Positions 1 to 11,650 of a stretch of 64,000 nucleotides of DNA are shown here, in pieces. The stretch is taken from assembly GCA_963575645.1 (NCBI GenBank), contig OY754475.1:15166509-15230508 (forward strand), given 5' to 3'. Source of the DNA: Xanthostigma xanthostigma. Its lineage: Eukaryota; Arthropoda; Insecta; Raphidioptera; Raphidiidae. The number at the start of each line of letters is the position of its first letter. Position 1 is the first letter of the stretch. Position numbers and translations under genes: made by a program. The notes below the pieces were generated by a model. The model made no database searches, was not told where the DNA came from, and was given only the letters and a program-made list of their open reading frames with translations.

Positions 1-295
1 ACAAAAATAGGGGCCAATTTTGTTTTTGTCATAACTCGCTTAATTTTGAGAATTTTATCAGCTTTCATTATATATTACAACAAAATTTCGTACGACGTAC
101 CGTTTTCGAGATGAAAGCAAAAAACCAAAAAACGGGACCTTCTTTGTGCTCCCCCCCCTTCGGGCGTACCTCAGAGGGGCAAGGACTTTTAGTATGTTTA
201 TCTCTTAACTAGTCCAAACAAAGTTCCTAAGTCAAATGTTTTGCTTTCGACTTTTCCATCTAGATGCCCCTTATGAGCACTCATTGACTAAACTA
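1..295 (+). repeat. Partial copy of the 57.4-58.6 kb dispersed repeat
   Basis: This stretch matches the right arm and right flank of the foldback near 58.35-58.62 kb almost base for base. Shared landmarks are the ACGACGTACCGTTTTCGAGA block, a C-run followed by TTCGGGCGTACCTCAGAGG, and CATCTAGATGCCCCTTATGA. It is cut by the window start. No coding capacity is visible. Confidence 0.8.
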
Positions 296-1091
296 ATACT
301 CCGTTACTATTGGGTATAGTGATATTTTAAATCCAGTATATTTTTTTGTTTTTTATAAGCTGCATTTTAACAACGAATGATTTTTTTCATAAAAAACTTA
401 TTTTCAGAGTTATTCATGCAAAACCGTCTAAAAAACGTGGTTTTTGTTGTTGAAAAATTGACGTTTCCACTCTCGAATAAGTTGAAAAGTATTGACTTTA
501 AGTAAAAACTTTATAGAAAAAAAATTGCTTAGAATTAGTCAATCAATCCATTCCCATACTTATTTTTAATAAAAAATTGTTCATCTTTGAGAAGGAGTGG
601 CGTTCACCCCCAGGGTAAAAGCGACACTCGGCACATTGACAACTTTGAAGTAGAGGGTAAGTAGAACCTACAGCCAAATTTTGGTGCTAATCTGTGCTGT
701 TTAGTAGAATTTACAGGTTTGGCCGTTTTTTCTGTGCATTGACTGGGCTATATACCATTCGTCCGATTAAGATGGAACTTTGGTGAGTTAAAAGTTTCCT
801 GTTCCAAAAAAACTAAACGCGTAAAAATATTGTGTTTTAAACTAGCTATATGATAGAGCAGAACTGTTGTCTTTGCCAAGCGGGGCTCTATTCCGCGAAG
901 CAAGACTATAATACGGTAGAGCCAAGGTTGTCGAGTTTGGCGTAACCCCGTGAGGCAACATTGCAATACGGTGGAACCGAAGACTCCACTCCTGTTGTCG
1001 ATGTCTAGCGAAACGTAGTACTGTGAGGCAAGACTGTAATACGATGCCATGTTTCATCTCAATCGCGTGCAAAGCCGCAGGTAAACGATAT
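296..1091. other. Intergenic DNA with short dispersed repeats, no gene
   Basis: Apart from short open frames without family resemblance, this holds repeat fragments. The stretch near 745-800 (CATTCGTCCGATTAAGATGG and following) resembles 1141-1190, making imperfect direct repeats about 400 bases apart. Motifs such as GAGGCAAGACTGTAATACGA recur at 900-1045. I see nothing that supports a host gene. Confidence 0.5.
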
Positions 1092-1866
1092 TCTAATATA
1101 TAAAAAATAAATAATGTTCGTTCGTCTGTTCGGGATCTATGCATTCCTATACCATCCGATTACAGTGAAACTTTGGGGAGTTGTTGTGTTCCCGCCTCGA
1201 AGATTCCTGGCCAAAAAAAAGTGTAAGATCATTGTGTATTAAAGTGGCAATGCTGTACGATTCCACACGTTTTCATCCCCCGACAAACTATCCTATCAAC
1301 AGAACATCCCTTGACAAATCAATAATCTTCACCGTCGTAAGCACTAAAATGAATATGAAAATTTAAATACAACATGTTGTAAACAAGAAAATTTTACTTT
1401 TCGTCTTTCGCGGTCTTTTTTTGAATCTAACCAATCAGAAATCACATATACCTACACGTCATATCAACTGGTATAGAATTACTGTATTACTATCTCACGA
1501 CTCCGTAATTGTTGCAAAAAAAAAACGCCATCGCATCGACACGACCCCGTAATTGTTTTTTAAAGAACTCCTTCTCAAACGTCTTCCTCTTATCACTGCG
1601 CAAATTAAGGGTCATTACGTCGACGGTTATTTAGTCAAGATGATATTTTGTCGGGGGATATTATGTCGGAGAATTTTTTGTCGGGGGATCAAGACGCGCA
1701 TTATCATACAGTACGATGGAGCCAAACTCAAAGACTTCACTACTGTTGTCGCTGCCTACCGGAGCACAGCTTCATGAAGAAAGACACTGTGGTGTCAAAG
1801 GCTCCACTACTTATGTTGCTGCCGTGTGTCATCTGAGTCGCTTATGAAGCCATAGGTAGCGGCTAG
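1092..1866 (+). mobile_element. Possible non-autonomous Helitron
   Basis: The left edge TCTAATATATAAAAAATAAA followed by GTTCGTTCGTCTGTTCGGG resembles the 5' ends of insect non-autonomous Helitrons. The right edge GGTAGCGGCTAG is followed by T, fitting a CTAG|T terminus. No Rep/helicase coding is present. The 5' flank is T rather than the preferred A, and no clear terminal hairpin is seen, so the boundaries are tentative. Confidence 0.4.
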
Positions 1867-1871
1867 TATTA

Positions 1872-2226
1872 TCTATACTAATATATTATAAAGCTGTAGA
1901 GTTTGTTTGTTTGGTTGAACGCGCTAATCTCAGAAACTACTGGTTCGAATTGAAATATTTTTTCTTGGATAGCCCATTTATCGAGGAAGGCTATAGGCTA
2001 TATAATATCACGCTACGACCAATAGGAGCGGAGCATCAATGAAAAATGTTGCAAAATGTAACTCAAAATTTGTCCGTTCGACAAAAACTTTTGAACGGTT
2101 ACTCCGATCATCATGAAATTTGGACACAACATTCATCTCGGTAAAGTAAGATGAATGTGCGTACTCATGTAACCCCCCCCCCCATTCGTTCTTTTGCACC
2201 CGGGTGATACCGGGTGGGATCGCTAG
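1872..2226 (+). mobile_element. Non-autonomous Helitron, about 355 bp
   Basis: The element starts with TCTATACTAATATATTATAA after an A and ends CGCTAG followed by T, the A|TC...CTAG|T arrangement of Helitrons. Just before the end, CACCCGGG and CCGGGTG can pair as the subterminal hairpin. The body (GCGCTAATCTCAGAAACTAC, then CATTTATCGAGGAAGGCTAT) is shared with 42592-42947 and, reversed and split, with 13146-16631. It has no coding capacity and must be mobilised in trans. An open frame on the minus strand inside it is not considered real. Confidence 0.85.
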
Positions 2227-2227
2227 T

Positions 2228-3158
2228 ATAAAATATTTGTAGTGTTTCGCCAGATGCTAGATCAGGACTTCCGTCCATAATTCTGGGAGAAAAAAATTCG
2301 AGTCCGCGAGTTTTTGACCCGTACTCAATGTATGATGTATATATGTTATGGGCAATGATGGCAATTCAATCAATTACGATTTTGCTCAAACAATTTGCAT
2401 AATAATTGAACGCTGTTAATGTTGCATAATTCAAACGTGATATTAACAGCATTGCCAAGGCCATGTCGCTATTGCAAAATAACAAGAAACTGACTTAATT
2501 ATAAATTTATCTACAAGTAAAATATCAACTGAATATTCAACTCACATAGTAAAATAGAATAAAATAATACAGAAATAAAACAGATAGATAAATAAACACT
2601 ACGTGATGAATGTGGTGAGGTGTATTCATTTCATTGGTTTTGTGTTGCTTATGTAACTTAAAGAATAAAGAATATGACGTATTGGTATATTGTTTGGTTT
2701 ACACGTAAAATTAATATAACTCTAGCTCCTTTCCTATTGATTAAGAGGAAAGTTTATTTAAAAAAAAATGTTTAAATTCGGATATCTAGAATTTAAAAAA
2801 AAGTACACTTCAGTTTTTAAATTTTTGTTTTTATTTTCACCATGCCTAACTAAATTCTCATTTCTGGTTATACGTCAAAAATTTTAACTGTAATTTTCTT
2901 TGCTATAGATCTGAAATCGACAGATAACGTATAAAAAAATATTTAAATTAGAATTCAAAACATTTTTCTGGAATAAACTTTTTATTTTATATCACTATCG
3001 TCATGCGGTATGTCTGGGTCAATTTATAACAAAGTATGGACATTAAGAAAAGAATACATTTTGTATGGAAATGTCATTGAAAATTATAATTTATAACTTG
3101 GTAAATTCTTTACAGAATAAAATGCGATGTAAGAGAAAAATGTTGTTGTGTAAATAAT
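2228..3158. other. AT-rich intergenic sequence, nothing recognised
   Basis: Low-complexity AT-rich DNA with short homopolymers. No open frame with family resemblance, no RNA gene and no clear repeat boundary was found. Confidence 0.5.
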
Positions 3159-3216
3159 GTCACTGTCGGGATTCGAACCCGAATCTTCCACCGGCATCAC
3201 CACAATGTCGTGTGAC
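3159..3216 (-). repeat. tRNA-like sequence, truncated (tRNA-derived repeat)
   Basis: On the minus strand a good B-box/T-arm (CGGGTTCGAATCCCGA) is followed by CAGTGACA, which can pair with TGTCAC at the other end as an acceptor stem. At about 58 bases it is too short for a full tRNA because the D-arm region is reduced. A longer relative lies at 43595-43668, also on the minus strand. It reads as a decayed tRNA-derived repeat rather than a working tRNA. Confidence 0.55.
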
Positions 3217-3224
3217 AAAATTAT

Positions 3225-3720
3225 TGACATGAGAATTAAGGGCATCTTCAACATACGGAAACCGTAGGACCACCGTATAGAAGATAATAAAAAACTTTAA
3301 CCCTAAGTTTAAAAATGGGATATTAAATTAACCCTTAAATAGTCCTTAATTCTCATGCAATCGTTGACATGATTCCGCATTGTGACACTGCCAGTTTGAC
3401 CCGCTCTTCCACCATGGGTCGCGTACTTCCACCGTAAGTAAGTTATTCAAAGATTTTGCCTAAAAAAACAAGAGCCCCAATTTAAAAAATGGGGCATTAA
3501 ATCTTATACCATTCTTTTCATCGTTGGGCTCTGTGACGTTGCTAACTTTTCCTAAGCTAGCAGGTCCACAGATTTTGCCTAAAGGGATAAGAGCCATAAA
3601 ATTAAAAATGGGGCACTTAATTAGCTCTTAAATAGCCCTTAATTCTCATTGGACATTTTGGCGCTGCTAGCTTTAGTTGGTTGAATCTTCCACTACCGTG
3701 ATGGTGATTAAGTTATGATA
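3225..3720. repeat. Imperfect tandem units with inverted AATTAAGGGC motifs
   Basis: The phrase AAAAATGGGGCA...TTAA...CCCTTAATTCTCAT recurs near 3315-3355, 3485-3505 and 3605-3650, separated by related blocks (AAGATTTTGCCTAAA at 3450 and 3570). GAGAATTAAGGGC at 3232 is inverted relative to CCTTAATTCTC at 3345 and 3637, so parts can fold back. It looks like two or three decayed copies of one short element. Confidence 0.5.
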
Positions 3721-4121
3721 TTTAGATAATTTTTAACCGTAATTAAATAAATTTGCAATTTAAAAAATGTAACAAAATAAAAAAACTCTTATGACTTACA
3801 CTGAATTAATATCAGGATCAAATTTCATCTTTGATCCATCCTTAGCTCTCGCTACAGTGAAGATTTTTTCTTAGATAAAAATTAAGTCTCGCATGATCTG
3901 GCAAATAGTTGCAAATAAGCTTTTATATGAGAAAGGTTGATTGTTTGAATATGTCACAGGAGAAAAAGGATAATTATTCAGTTGATGGAATATTCAAGCT
4001 TTATCGGGCGACAGTGGCTTTGTTTAGATTTATTTAAGAAGAAATTATAAGTATTTATTTGTGTATAGATATTTAGTTTATATTTTTATATAGTGTGTCG
4101 CATTTAAGATGAAGACATCCT

Positions 4122-4661
4122 CATATTTTTGCTACTATAAGGAATATAAGTTTGAATTTTTGCACAGACATGCAGGCTGATGGCTCACATTTTTGCAGAT
4201 GCTCAACTTAAATCCGAACTCTAAACTCAGCCTGCAACGAATTTACAAACATTCTCGATGGAGATATTGAAATAAATTATTATGAAAAGTTGTTCAGAAT
4301 ATTATTCTAGCCCCATAAACAGAATGTCACGACAAAATTCGCATTCCTAATTTTTTCACTATTTTGGCCTATACACGTAATCATTACTTGAAAATACTAA
4401 TTATCAAACTAAAAAGTAAACTTCAAATAATTTTGTGTATAGACCAAAATAGTGAAAAAATTAACTTGCTATATGAGGCTAGAACAACTTTTTTATAATA
4501 ATTTCTCTAACGCTACGCACAATATCGAGAACTGACCCTGTTTGTGAATTCGTTGTAGGCTGAGTTTAAAATTAAGAGTTAAGTTGAGCATCCTAAAAAA
4601 TGTGACTCGTCAACCTGTGTTGAAAATTCAGATTAGTATTCCTTGAAATAGCAAAAATATT
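4122..4661. repeat. Foldback (palindromic) repeat, about 540 bp
   Basis: The left arm (ATATTTTTGCTACTATAAGG onward, including CAGCCTGCAACGAATT) reappears reversed on the right (AATTCGTTGTAGGCTG through GAAATAGCAAAAATAT). The inner arms meet around TTTTTTCACTATTTTGG / CCAAAATAGTGAAAAAA near 4350-4460. The arms are diverged, so it is old. No coding. Confidence 0.75.
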
Positions 4662-5109
4662 TCGAAATATATTTAGTCCTAAAACTAAAATGTTCAATAC
4701 CTACCTAATTTTAACGTTTAGAACGGAAACGTGGTCACTCACCAAATAATAAACAAATATACTACATGTCACTCTACAATCATTGGAAAGAAGCATGCTT
4801 GGTTTAATTTATTCTTTTAAAAGCTAGAAATAAAGCTGTATTTAAAGAAATATAAGTGCAGGATGTGACTAATTTCTATAAAAAAGTTCCGTGAGACGTG
4901 TAAAACTCTGCATAGGTAACAGGTAGACAAAGTTTCTTATTTTCTCTTACTTTTTTCCTGAACTAAAGAGAAAAAAAAGTGCTCTGTTATTATTTTTATC
5001 TTTCCAACACCACAACTCGGGAATGATGCAAATGTGGGTCAAAGTTCATTTTTTTTAAATTTCACATTGTTTGTTCGTTTTGAGGTTTCTCGAATCCAAT
5101 AAACGTATT

Positions 5110-5690
5110 TTTTTGCGTCAGTTAGTCTTTTTGTCCGTGAACACGATACAGGTCAAACGAATAAGTAGATTGAAAACAAGTTTCGGGATTATGTTTGATA
5201 TGGAATTGTGAAGAGCATTCTTGTTTTCGGGAGAAATCGGCGCGCATATAGAAGAGATATATGCTATAACGTTGTTTTTTATGTAATAATGGTATACTTT
5301 TCATACTGGTTTGTTATTCTATTTAATTTTTCAAGAAAGTTTTGTAAAAAAAAACTACTTTAAATTTTATAGTTTTGGCAATATTTCCAAAAAATAAAAA
5401 AAAAATCAGTTGTTTTTTGTTTCTGTAGATATGTCAGAAAGAAATTAGTTAAGCATGCATTGGTTAATTTTCACATGACGTGAAACATATTATGCAGATA
5501 ACCATGCAAACGAATAGCAAATATCATAATATTTAATACTAGCCGCTACCCGCATCACCGCACGTCTTAATAGAAATTTTATTTTCAATATCATAATTTG
5601 TCAAATTTCAACATTTTTAAAGTTGGAATGGTCCGGCACCCAGTTGGCTATTTAGCTTGATTGCGTATATTTCTCTATAATATTATCTTT
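5110..5690 (+). repeat. GCATGC-family dispersed repeat, full-length copy
   Basis: This copy shows the family's typical order: GAACACGATACAGGTCAAACG, a block with a GCGC-rich motif at the ATATAGAAGAGATATATGC step, a TGACGTGAAACATATTAT segment, then CGAATAGCAAATATCATAAT and the ending TTGGAATGGTCCGG. Other copies are at 6486-6770, 10160-11850 (split), 14740-15450, 41085-42070 (split), 44640-44950, 51650-52790 and 61135-61810. No protein is encoded. Its class is uncertain. Confidence 0.65.
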
Positions 5691-5699
5691 ATACCTTTA

Positions 5700-6190
5700 T
5701 ACACATCTTTATATCTTGTTTCAAATCTTGGGACAGCTTTGTTAACTACTTACCATTATCTGATTGAGTAGAAATTTTGCATAGGTATGTAGTTCCGGTG
5801 ACAATATAATATTACAATAACTAATTGATCGTTCCGGCTTACGTCCGGTTGCAAATTGAATTTATTAATACAGCATGCGACAGCTTTTTTAACTACTTCC
5901 CGTTATCCGATTGAGTTAAAATTCTGCATTAGTATGTAGTTCCGACGACAATATAATCCGTTCCGGCTTTCGTTCGATTGCGAATTGCACTTTTAATAAA
6001 GCACACTAAAAACTTAAAAATGAAATAGGCAGAAAAAGCTTTTTAAGTTAAACGGTTTTTAGTTCCGATGACAATACAATATTATAATAATTAACCGACT
6101 CGTCCGGCTTACGTCCGGATGCAAATTGCACTTTTAATAAAGTCTACTAAAAACTTAGAAATAACAAAGGTAAGGAAACTTTTCAGTTAA
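5700..6190 (+). repeat. Three diverged tandem units with TCCGGCTTACGTCCGG
   Basis: Units begin near 5755, 5890 and 6055 and share ATCCGATTGAGT, ATGTAGTTCCG, GACAATATAAT and the hairpin-like TTCCGGCTTACGTCCGG, followed by GCAAATTGCACTTTTAATAA. Spacing is about 130-170 bases. They appear to be internal duplications of one non-coding element. Confidence 0.6.
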
Positions 6191-6191
6191 A

Positions 6192-6455
6192 CATTTTTAT
6201 TGAACAATCGTTAGTGTGCTAAAAACTATAAAATGAGTCACCATTGGGGGCTTTGATTAAACTAAAATCAAATTGTGGGGGGCATTAATTATAGTTGCAT
6301 TATGGTCGAAGAAGACAGTCAAAAGCTAAAAATGATTTCCAATCTTCAACAAACGAAAGTTTGCCATTAAATTCGCCTCCCCATGATTTTATTTTAGTTC
6401 AGTCAAAGCCCCCAATGAGGCATTATCGATTGTACAATAAAAGCGTTTAACTTGA
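6192..6455. repeat. Short foldback repeat
   Basis: TTTTATTGAACAATCG with ATTGGGGGCTTTGATTAAAC on the left is mirrored by TCAGTCAAAGCCCCCAATG and CGATTGTACAATAAAA on the right, around a short centre near 6320. The arms are about 100 bases. No coding. Confidence 0.65.
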
Positions 6456-6485
6456 AAGTGTTTTTACTTCTTTTTATTTAAAAAA

Positions 6486-6770
6486 AAAAAACGTCATAGC
6501 ATATATTATATCTCTTCTGCGCATGCATCCTCCCAAAGTTTGGTTTCAATCCGTTCGTCCGTTTGACCTGTATCGTGTTCACAGAGAAATAGACTTTTTT
6601 TATTTGTTATTAATATGGCATTTTCGAAAAAAAATTGTCTGTGTTTGTTCATATACAGGCAGTGAGGCTTTATTATGTGAACTATTTGGACGAAACAAAA
6701 AAAAAATGCTACGGTATGGTGGTTCCTTTCATATTTCCAACAATTTATTTTAAAAATATCCCACAACTAT
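6486..6770 (-). repeat. GCATGC-family repeat, partial
   Basis: Contains TATATCTCTTCTGCGCATGC, TTTGGTTTCAATCCGTTCGT, TTTGACCTGTATCGTGTTCA and the ATATGGCATTTTCGAAAAA block in the order expected for a minus-strand family member. It overlaps two short opposing open frames that are not supported as genes. Confidence 0.6.
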
Positions 6771-8785
6771 GTCTATAATATCTCCATATGGGAATAATAT
6801 TGAATAGAACCCTTCTAACTAGAGAACTTCGCGTCGAGTGTTTCAATTTTTTGTCAGAAATGTAATACTTCTTAAACACTCTTTATACTAGATTACTCCG
6901 TGCGTATATTCAAAAAACGCACAAAAATGCTGAATGAAAAATTCACCCCTCTATGTCTCCAAAACCACTTAGTGCAGCAAATAAATGTATTGAGCCATTT
7001 TATGGAAAAGATAATCTTACATTTTGTATAGAGTAATATAAGCTCTACGTTGGATGGATTTAAAAATTTTGCGAAAAACAGAACAAATACGAAGCTGACA
7101 CCTTCTCCTCTTCCCCTCCCCGACATCCGACAGTTTTTTTCTGCGAAGACGTTTTTACACATTTAGAGCAAAGGGTTTAAACGATTTGTGATACTCAAAC
7201 CTATATTTTTTTTGATATTTAGAATTTGGAAGTTTTTTTTTTGTTTAATTTTATTGTATTATTGATTTGTTAGTGCTATCCTTTGAAAAATGTTTAACTA
7301 ATTCAATACCAAATTTTCTCTTATCAGAAGCACCGCAAATAAACCTTCTTCATAAATAAGGTTTGTTTTTTTCCCTTTATTATCTTGATTTTTATAAGAA
7401 TTAAATATTCAAGTATATGACCTTTGCGCACAATCACACTTCCTGGCCACCAGCCACCACTGCCTAGGTAAACGCGCCTAATAATATTTTTAATATAATT
7501 ATTCTGAGAGAGTGCAGCTGTTTTTCACTAATTATCGTTTTTTTTATTGTTAGTAACAAAAAGTAATAATTAAAAATCATAAATTTGAAGTTTTCTATTA
7601 AAAAACGCCTTAATATTGAAATAAAAATAAGAGCGTTGTTTTGAAATCAATTTTTTTATGTAATTAAATACCGAAGAAGTACTAATTATTTTGATAAACT
7701 TTATCATCCAACAGAACCCTGTCATTTTTTTCATTTTTAAAATATTTTTTTTCTATATGTACCTACCTATTTGTTTATTCTCTGTAATTTTTAAATATAC
7801 AATCGAACACACTAGGCCCCAAAAGCCCGAATGGTTTTCAACATTATTGATTAACATACATTTTATCAAAAGTGTATAATGTTATACATAATTTGATTTG
7901 AAAAGATCAATAATATTACAACAAATATGAGCTGAATAGTTATTTTGTCGTATGCTCAAAAATAAATATTATACAATCGATTACCATCGCATCGTGCACT
8001 TCGAACTTTGACCTTTTAAGGCCATTAACTCCACTTCAGAAATAGTACAAGTTATAAACTAATTAGCTGAACAGTCTACTGCAAAAATACGTACCGTTGC
8101 GATCATTTATTTATATAATTATTTATTTGTGTTTTCAGTTAGGCCAGCTTATTTATTTACTTAGAATGTAGGTTCACTAAAATCCCAAGAAGAGTAGCTA
8201 TTGTAACATACATACTACGTACATACACCTACTGTAACATCTAAATTATGTAACAATCAACAAGCCTATGCATGCTGTGTGTGAATAATTACAGATACCT
8301 ACGTTAAATATTATTTTAAAAACAAAAACAGAGTTGAAATAATATTACTTACACAATTTTATAAAAATTTCCATGTTTGTTACGATTTTCAGCGTCTTTT
8401 TTTAACTGGATCTTCCCTATACATTATACAATGACGTACACCATTTTACGAATAATATTATCACAAATTCATTTACATGAAAAACATTATTTAAATTATA
8501 TTTATAAAAAAATACATTCTTATTAACACATTTCACTTAAAATTGATTACAATTTTTTAATATTAAACAAATATATTTTTAACGAAATTATTAAACTCTT
8601 ATATTTTTGCAACAATATCAGTGATATTAATAACTTACATAATTTTGTTTATGCACATTACGTACACTAAATTTGCTTGATTGTATACATACTTGATTTA
8701 ACTATAAATTTAATATAACAAATGAACTTTAGATCTAAATTGCTTTCATAGTAATGATGGCTGAATATCTTATCATGTAGGTAAA
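6771..8785. other. AT-rich intergenic sequence, no gene seen
   Basis: About 2 kb of AT-rich DNA with many homopolymer runs. Short open frames (for example near 6893-7162 minus and 7691-7879 plus) are rich in Phe, Ile and Lys and show no domain. I see no RNA gene and no clear element boundary here. Confidence 0.5.
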
Positions 8786-9130
8786 CCTAGTGGAATTTGG
8801 TAGTTTGAGCAGTCGGTTGGTGGCACTGGGATGCAGCTCTATATTGTGCGTACACATGATAGTCGATCAATATGGTTGGCACGACCATTGTTGTCGTCTC
8901 TTTTTTTGCCACTGTCTCTTTCTCTCTCTCTGTCTCCTTCTTTCTTCTTGTACCACGTGTCCACGTGACATGGAACTACATACAATGTGCGTAATATTGT
9001 TGGATCTTTTTGAGGCAACATTTATACTCTGCACTGTCGACCACAGCGTTGTTTTGTCTCGAATTTCCATTTTTGTTTGTTTCTTAAGTGTAGTTAATAG
9101 AAACTCAAAACAAAACAATATTGTGTGACA
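8786..9130. other. Slightly GC-richer unique stretch, unassigned
   Basis: This segment has a pyrimidine-rich tract (8915-8945), two CACGTG E-box motifs close together (about 8955 and 8963), and an open frame of 112 codons on the plus strand without recognisable domains. Part of it (9010-9115, AGAAACTCAAAACAAAACAATATTG) resembles the reversed stretch at 12565-12630, so at least that portion is repetitive. I do not call a gene. Confidence 0.4.
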
Positions 9131-9204
9131 ATGCTGTTTCAAAAAGTTAAGTTCTTACTCGTTATATTTTCTCAGGCTACTCCTGTTGAGGTCGATACAC
9201 TCCT

Positions 9205-9205
<1 letters not shown>

Positions 9206-9270
<65 letters not shown>

Positions 9271-9272
9271 TA
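9206..9272 (+). repeat. (TAA)n microsatellite
   Basis: An uninterrupted run of about 22 TAA trinucleotides. Likely to be length-polymorphic. Confidence 0.98.
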
Positions 9273-9568
9273 TTTGTACACTTCCAGGATACTACCTGTG
9301 TTCCCTGTGTTTGATCATCTACTCCGAATTGATATTTTTTGTCTTTTCAGTAGAAATGTTCAACAACTTTTTTAACGTAAGCTCAATTAGGAATTACGTT
9401 TTACTGATTTAATTATTACTAATATTATTTATCAATTAGTATATTTTACAATGGCTAATAATAATCATTACGATTAAATTCCAGTATACAGCATATTTCT
9501 TTACTGAATTAGTGCAAGCATAATATTAAACGATTATCGTCATAATATTTTTAGAAAGCTTAGGTATA

Positions 9569-10083
9569 TACAGGATGAGTTTTAAGTTGATGCTTTTTTT
9601 TACAGCGTGTAAAAATCAAATAGACGAGCAAATATTTCAAATAGTTTTTTTATCAAAACTCAAAAATAAGAGAGACACAGCCTTTCGAAGTTTAAATAAA
9701 TTTTATTAAATTTTCTTTAATTTTGAGGTCGGTCCTGGGGTTATATTATTATGTCACTATGGAAATAAGTTGTTATTATCGCTACTACAAGTATGTACAG
9801 AAGCATGGCTACGGCGCACGCATCTTTGTGTCCAACAAAACAGGGACAACTTCGAACAATTTCTGTGAATACTTGATAATAATAACATATTTCCATAGTG
9901 ACATAATATAACCCCAGGACCGACCTCAAAATTAAAGAAAATTTAATAAAATTTATTTAAACTTCGAAAGGCTGTTTCTCTCTTATTTTTGAGTTTTGAT
10001 AAAAAAACTATTTGAAATATTTGCTCGTCTATTTGATTTTTACACGCTGTAAAAAAAAGCATCAACTTAAAACTCACCCTGTA
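9569..10083. mobile_element. Palindromic MITE with TA duplication, about 515 bp
   Basis: The ends TACAGGATGAGTTTTAAGTT and AACTTAAAACTCACCCTGTA are inverted, flanked by TA on both sides (9567-9568 and 10084-10085), as for Tc1/mariner-type MITEs. Each arm is about 200 bases and the arms differ at only a few positions, for example AGAGAGACACAGCC against GGCTGTTTCTCTCT. About 100 unpaired bases lie in the centre, near 9780-9880. Opposing 62-codon frames are by-products of the palindrome. Confidence 0.88.
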
Positions 10084-10571
10084 TAATAAAAAATAAATGT
10101 ACTGTCGGAACTTGAACCCGAAACAACCAATTTCGCCTTAACTTAGTAACTGGGCGAACGCGAAATTGATTGAAACTCAATTTTTTGAGGACGTTTGATA
10201 TGCAAAAATGGAGAGTTTCATTGTTTTTGATGAAAATTGACGCATGCCCAAAGCGCATGAGAGATAATATATGCTACAACGTTGTTTTTTTATATAATAA
10301 TGATATACTTTTCATAACGATAAATTATTCTTTCTATTTTTACAATAAATTTTGGTAAAAAAAATTTCTAAACTTTATATTTTTGGAAATATTTTGAAAA
10401 TATATAAATCAGCTGTTTTTTTGTACTGTAGATCTGTCAGACAGAAAATAGTTAAGCATATTTTGGTGAATTTTTACATGACGTGAAACATATTATTAAA
10501 ATGAATAAAATTGTTGACCAATTTTTTTCAGACCATATATTGACAAAAATAAAAATCAAATTAACAAAGGA

Positions 10572-10606
10572 TGACGTTTCGATCCGGATTTGGATCTTCT
10601 TCAGAA
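10572..10606 (-). ncRNA. Hammerhead-ribozyme-like motif of a Penelope terminus
   Basis: The minus strand reads CTGAAGA, then an extra A, then GATCC-AAATCC-GGATC (a perfect 5-bp stem), then GAAACGTC. CTGANGA and GAAA are the two halves of the hammerhead core, and Penelope-like terminal repeats are known to carry such ribozymes. The unpaired extra A next to the core and the very short third stem make activity doubtful. Confidence 0.45.
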
Positions 10607-10753
10607 ATATTTAAAAAATATAAAAAATAATTACTTAGTATTAGTTATTTATTATCTAATAGAATGCACGAATGATTGAATGTTTGAATGAATAAAAAAA
10701 TTAACTGAAAAATTAATAATAAAACAATTTTTTTAATACGTAGTCATGGATAG

Positions 10754-11185
10754 CTAAATACCCATAAAGAAAAAATTATTTAAAAACAAAATATTTTTCA
10801 AAATAATATCATAAATATTACTTAAATTTTCGGTATCTAATTGAGCATTGTAAGAGTTTTTATTAGATTTTATATAATATAACATTTCCGAAATACTTCT
10901 TTTAAAATAATTACTTTCATTATCTAAAATTTTAACACTATCCCAATTAGTTTTATGGTCGTATTCAATTTTATGCTTAGTTACGACATTATGCTTATCA
11001 GGGAGTAATTTATGATTGCTTTGGTGTTCTTTAATTCGTGTTTTAAGCTCTCTTTTTGTTTGCCCAATATAATTCATATCACAATCTTCACAATTAATTT
11101 TGTAAACGACATTATGTTTTTGTAATTTGTTTAGTTTATCCTTTCCCTTTTTAATAATTTTGTCTAGTTTGTTATTAACATTATA
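10754..11185 (-). pseudogene. GIY-YIG endonuclease domain of Penelope-like protein (fragment)
   Basis: This is the C-terminal endonuclease that Penelope-like elements use to nick the target. The frame reads HNVVYKINCEDC followed by NYIGQTKRELKTRIKEH, which contains the Cys pair and the YIG-Q-T-R core of the GIY-YIG fold (the first motif is VYKI in place of GIY). HKIEYDHKTNWDSVKILDNE, with the conserved His and Asp region, and a C-terminal LNIYD-like tail follow. The domain itself is open for about 140 codons, but it is joined only to a broken RT remnant upstream. A parallel, stop-bearing copy lies at 32800-33183. The family call is firm; function in this copy is unlikely. Confidence 0.85.
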
Positions 11186-11650
11186 AACTGGTTTTCATAT
11201 TAAAATTTTTAAGAAATGAATTAAATTTCTGAGAAATATTTTTGTAAAAAGGAATCAATAAAAGGACAATCAACATTATTAATATTGTTTTGTGGATTAT
11301 GGTTTTTTGTTAATTTATTAATTCTAATTTTGAAAAATTTATTAATAAATTTAAGAGGATAAGAATTAGCAACAAGGATTTGGCGTACTAAATTAAAATT
11401 GTTTAAGTGGAATTTTGGTTTTAGATAATAAAATAGATTTATCAATAAGATTATAAACCATAGCTATTTTTTGATTTATTGGGTGATTAGAATAAAAATT
11501 TAATACTCTACCAGAACTAGTTAGTTTATTATACCAGTTAAATTCAACATTATTGTTATTATTAATAATTGTTGTATCTAGAAAACTAATTTGATTATTA
11601 TTTTCAATTTCATGTGTGAATTTAATTTTTCAATGAAAATTATTAAATAT
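11186..11650 (-). pseudogene. C-terminal RT region of a Penelope-like element
   Basis: In broken frames the minus strand encodes FLDTTI, WYNKLTSSGRVLNFYSNHP, then KFHLNNFNLVRQILVANSYP and LKFINKFFKIRINKLTK. These match the thumb and connector part of Penelope-type RT (WY-K---SGR-LN--S-HP, then R--L--N-YP--FI). There is a frameshift near 11440, and stops separate it from the nuclease part. The catalytic YADD core is absent because the copy is 5'-truncated. Confidence 0.75.

Noticed and set aside
8790-9142. Overlapping open frames of 112 and 91 codons
   Set aside because: They oppose one another over a pyrimidine-rich tract, have no domain, and overlap sequence partly repeated at 12.6 kb.
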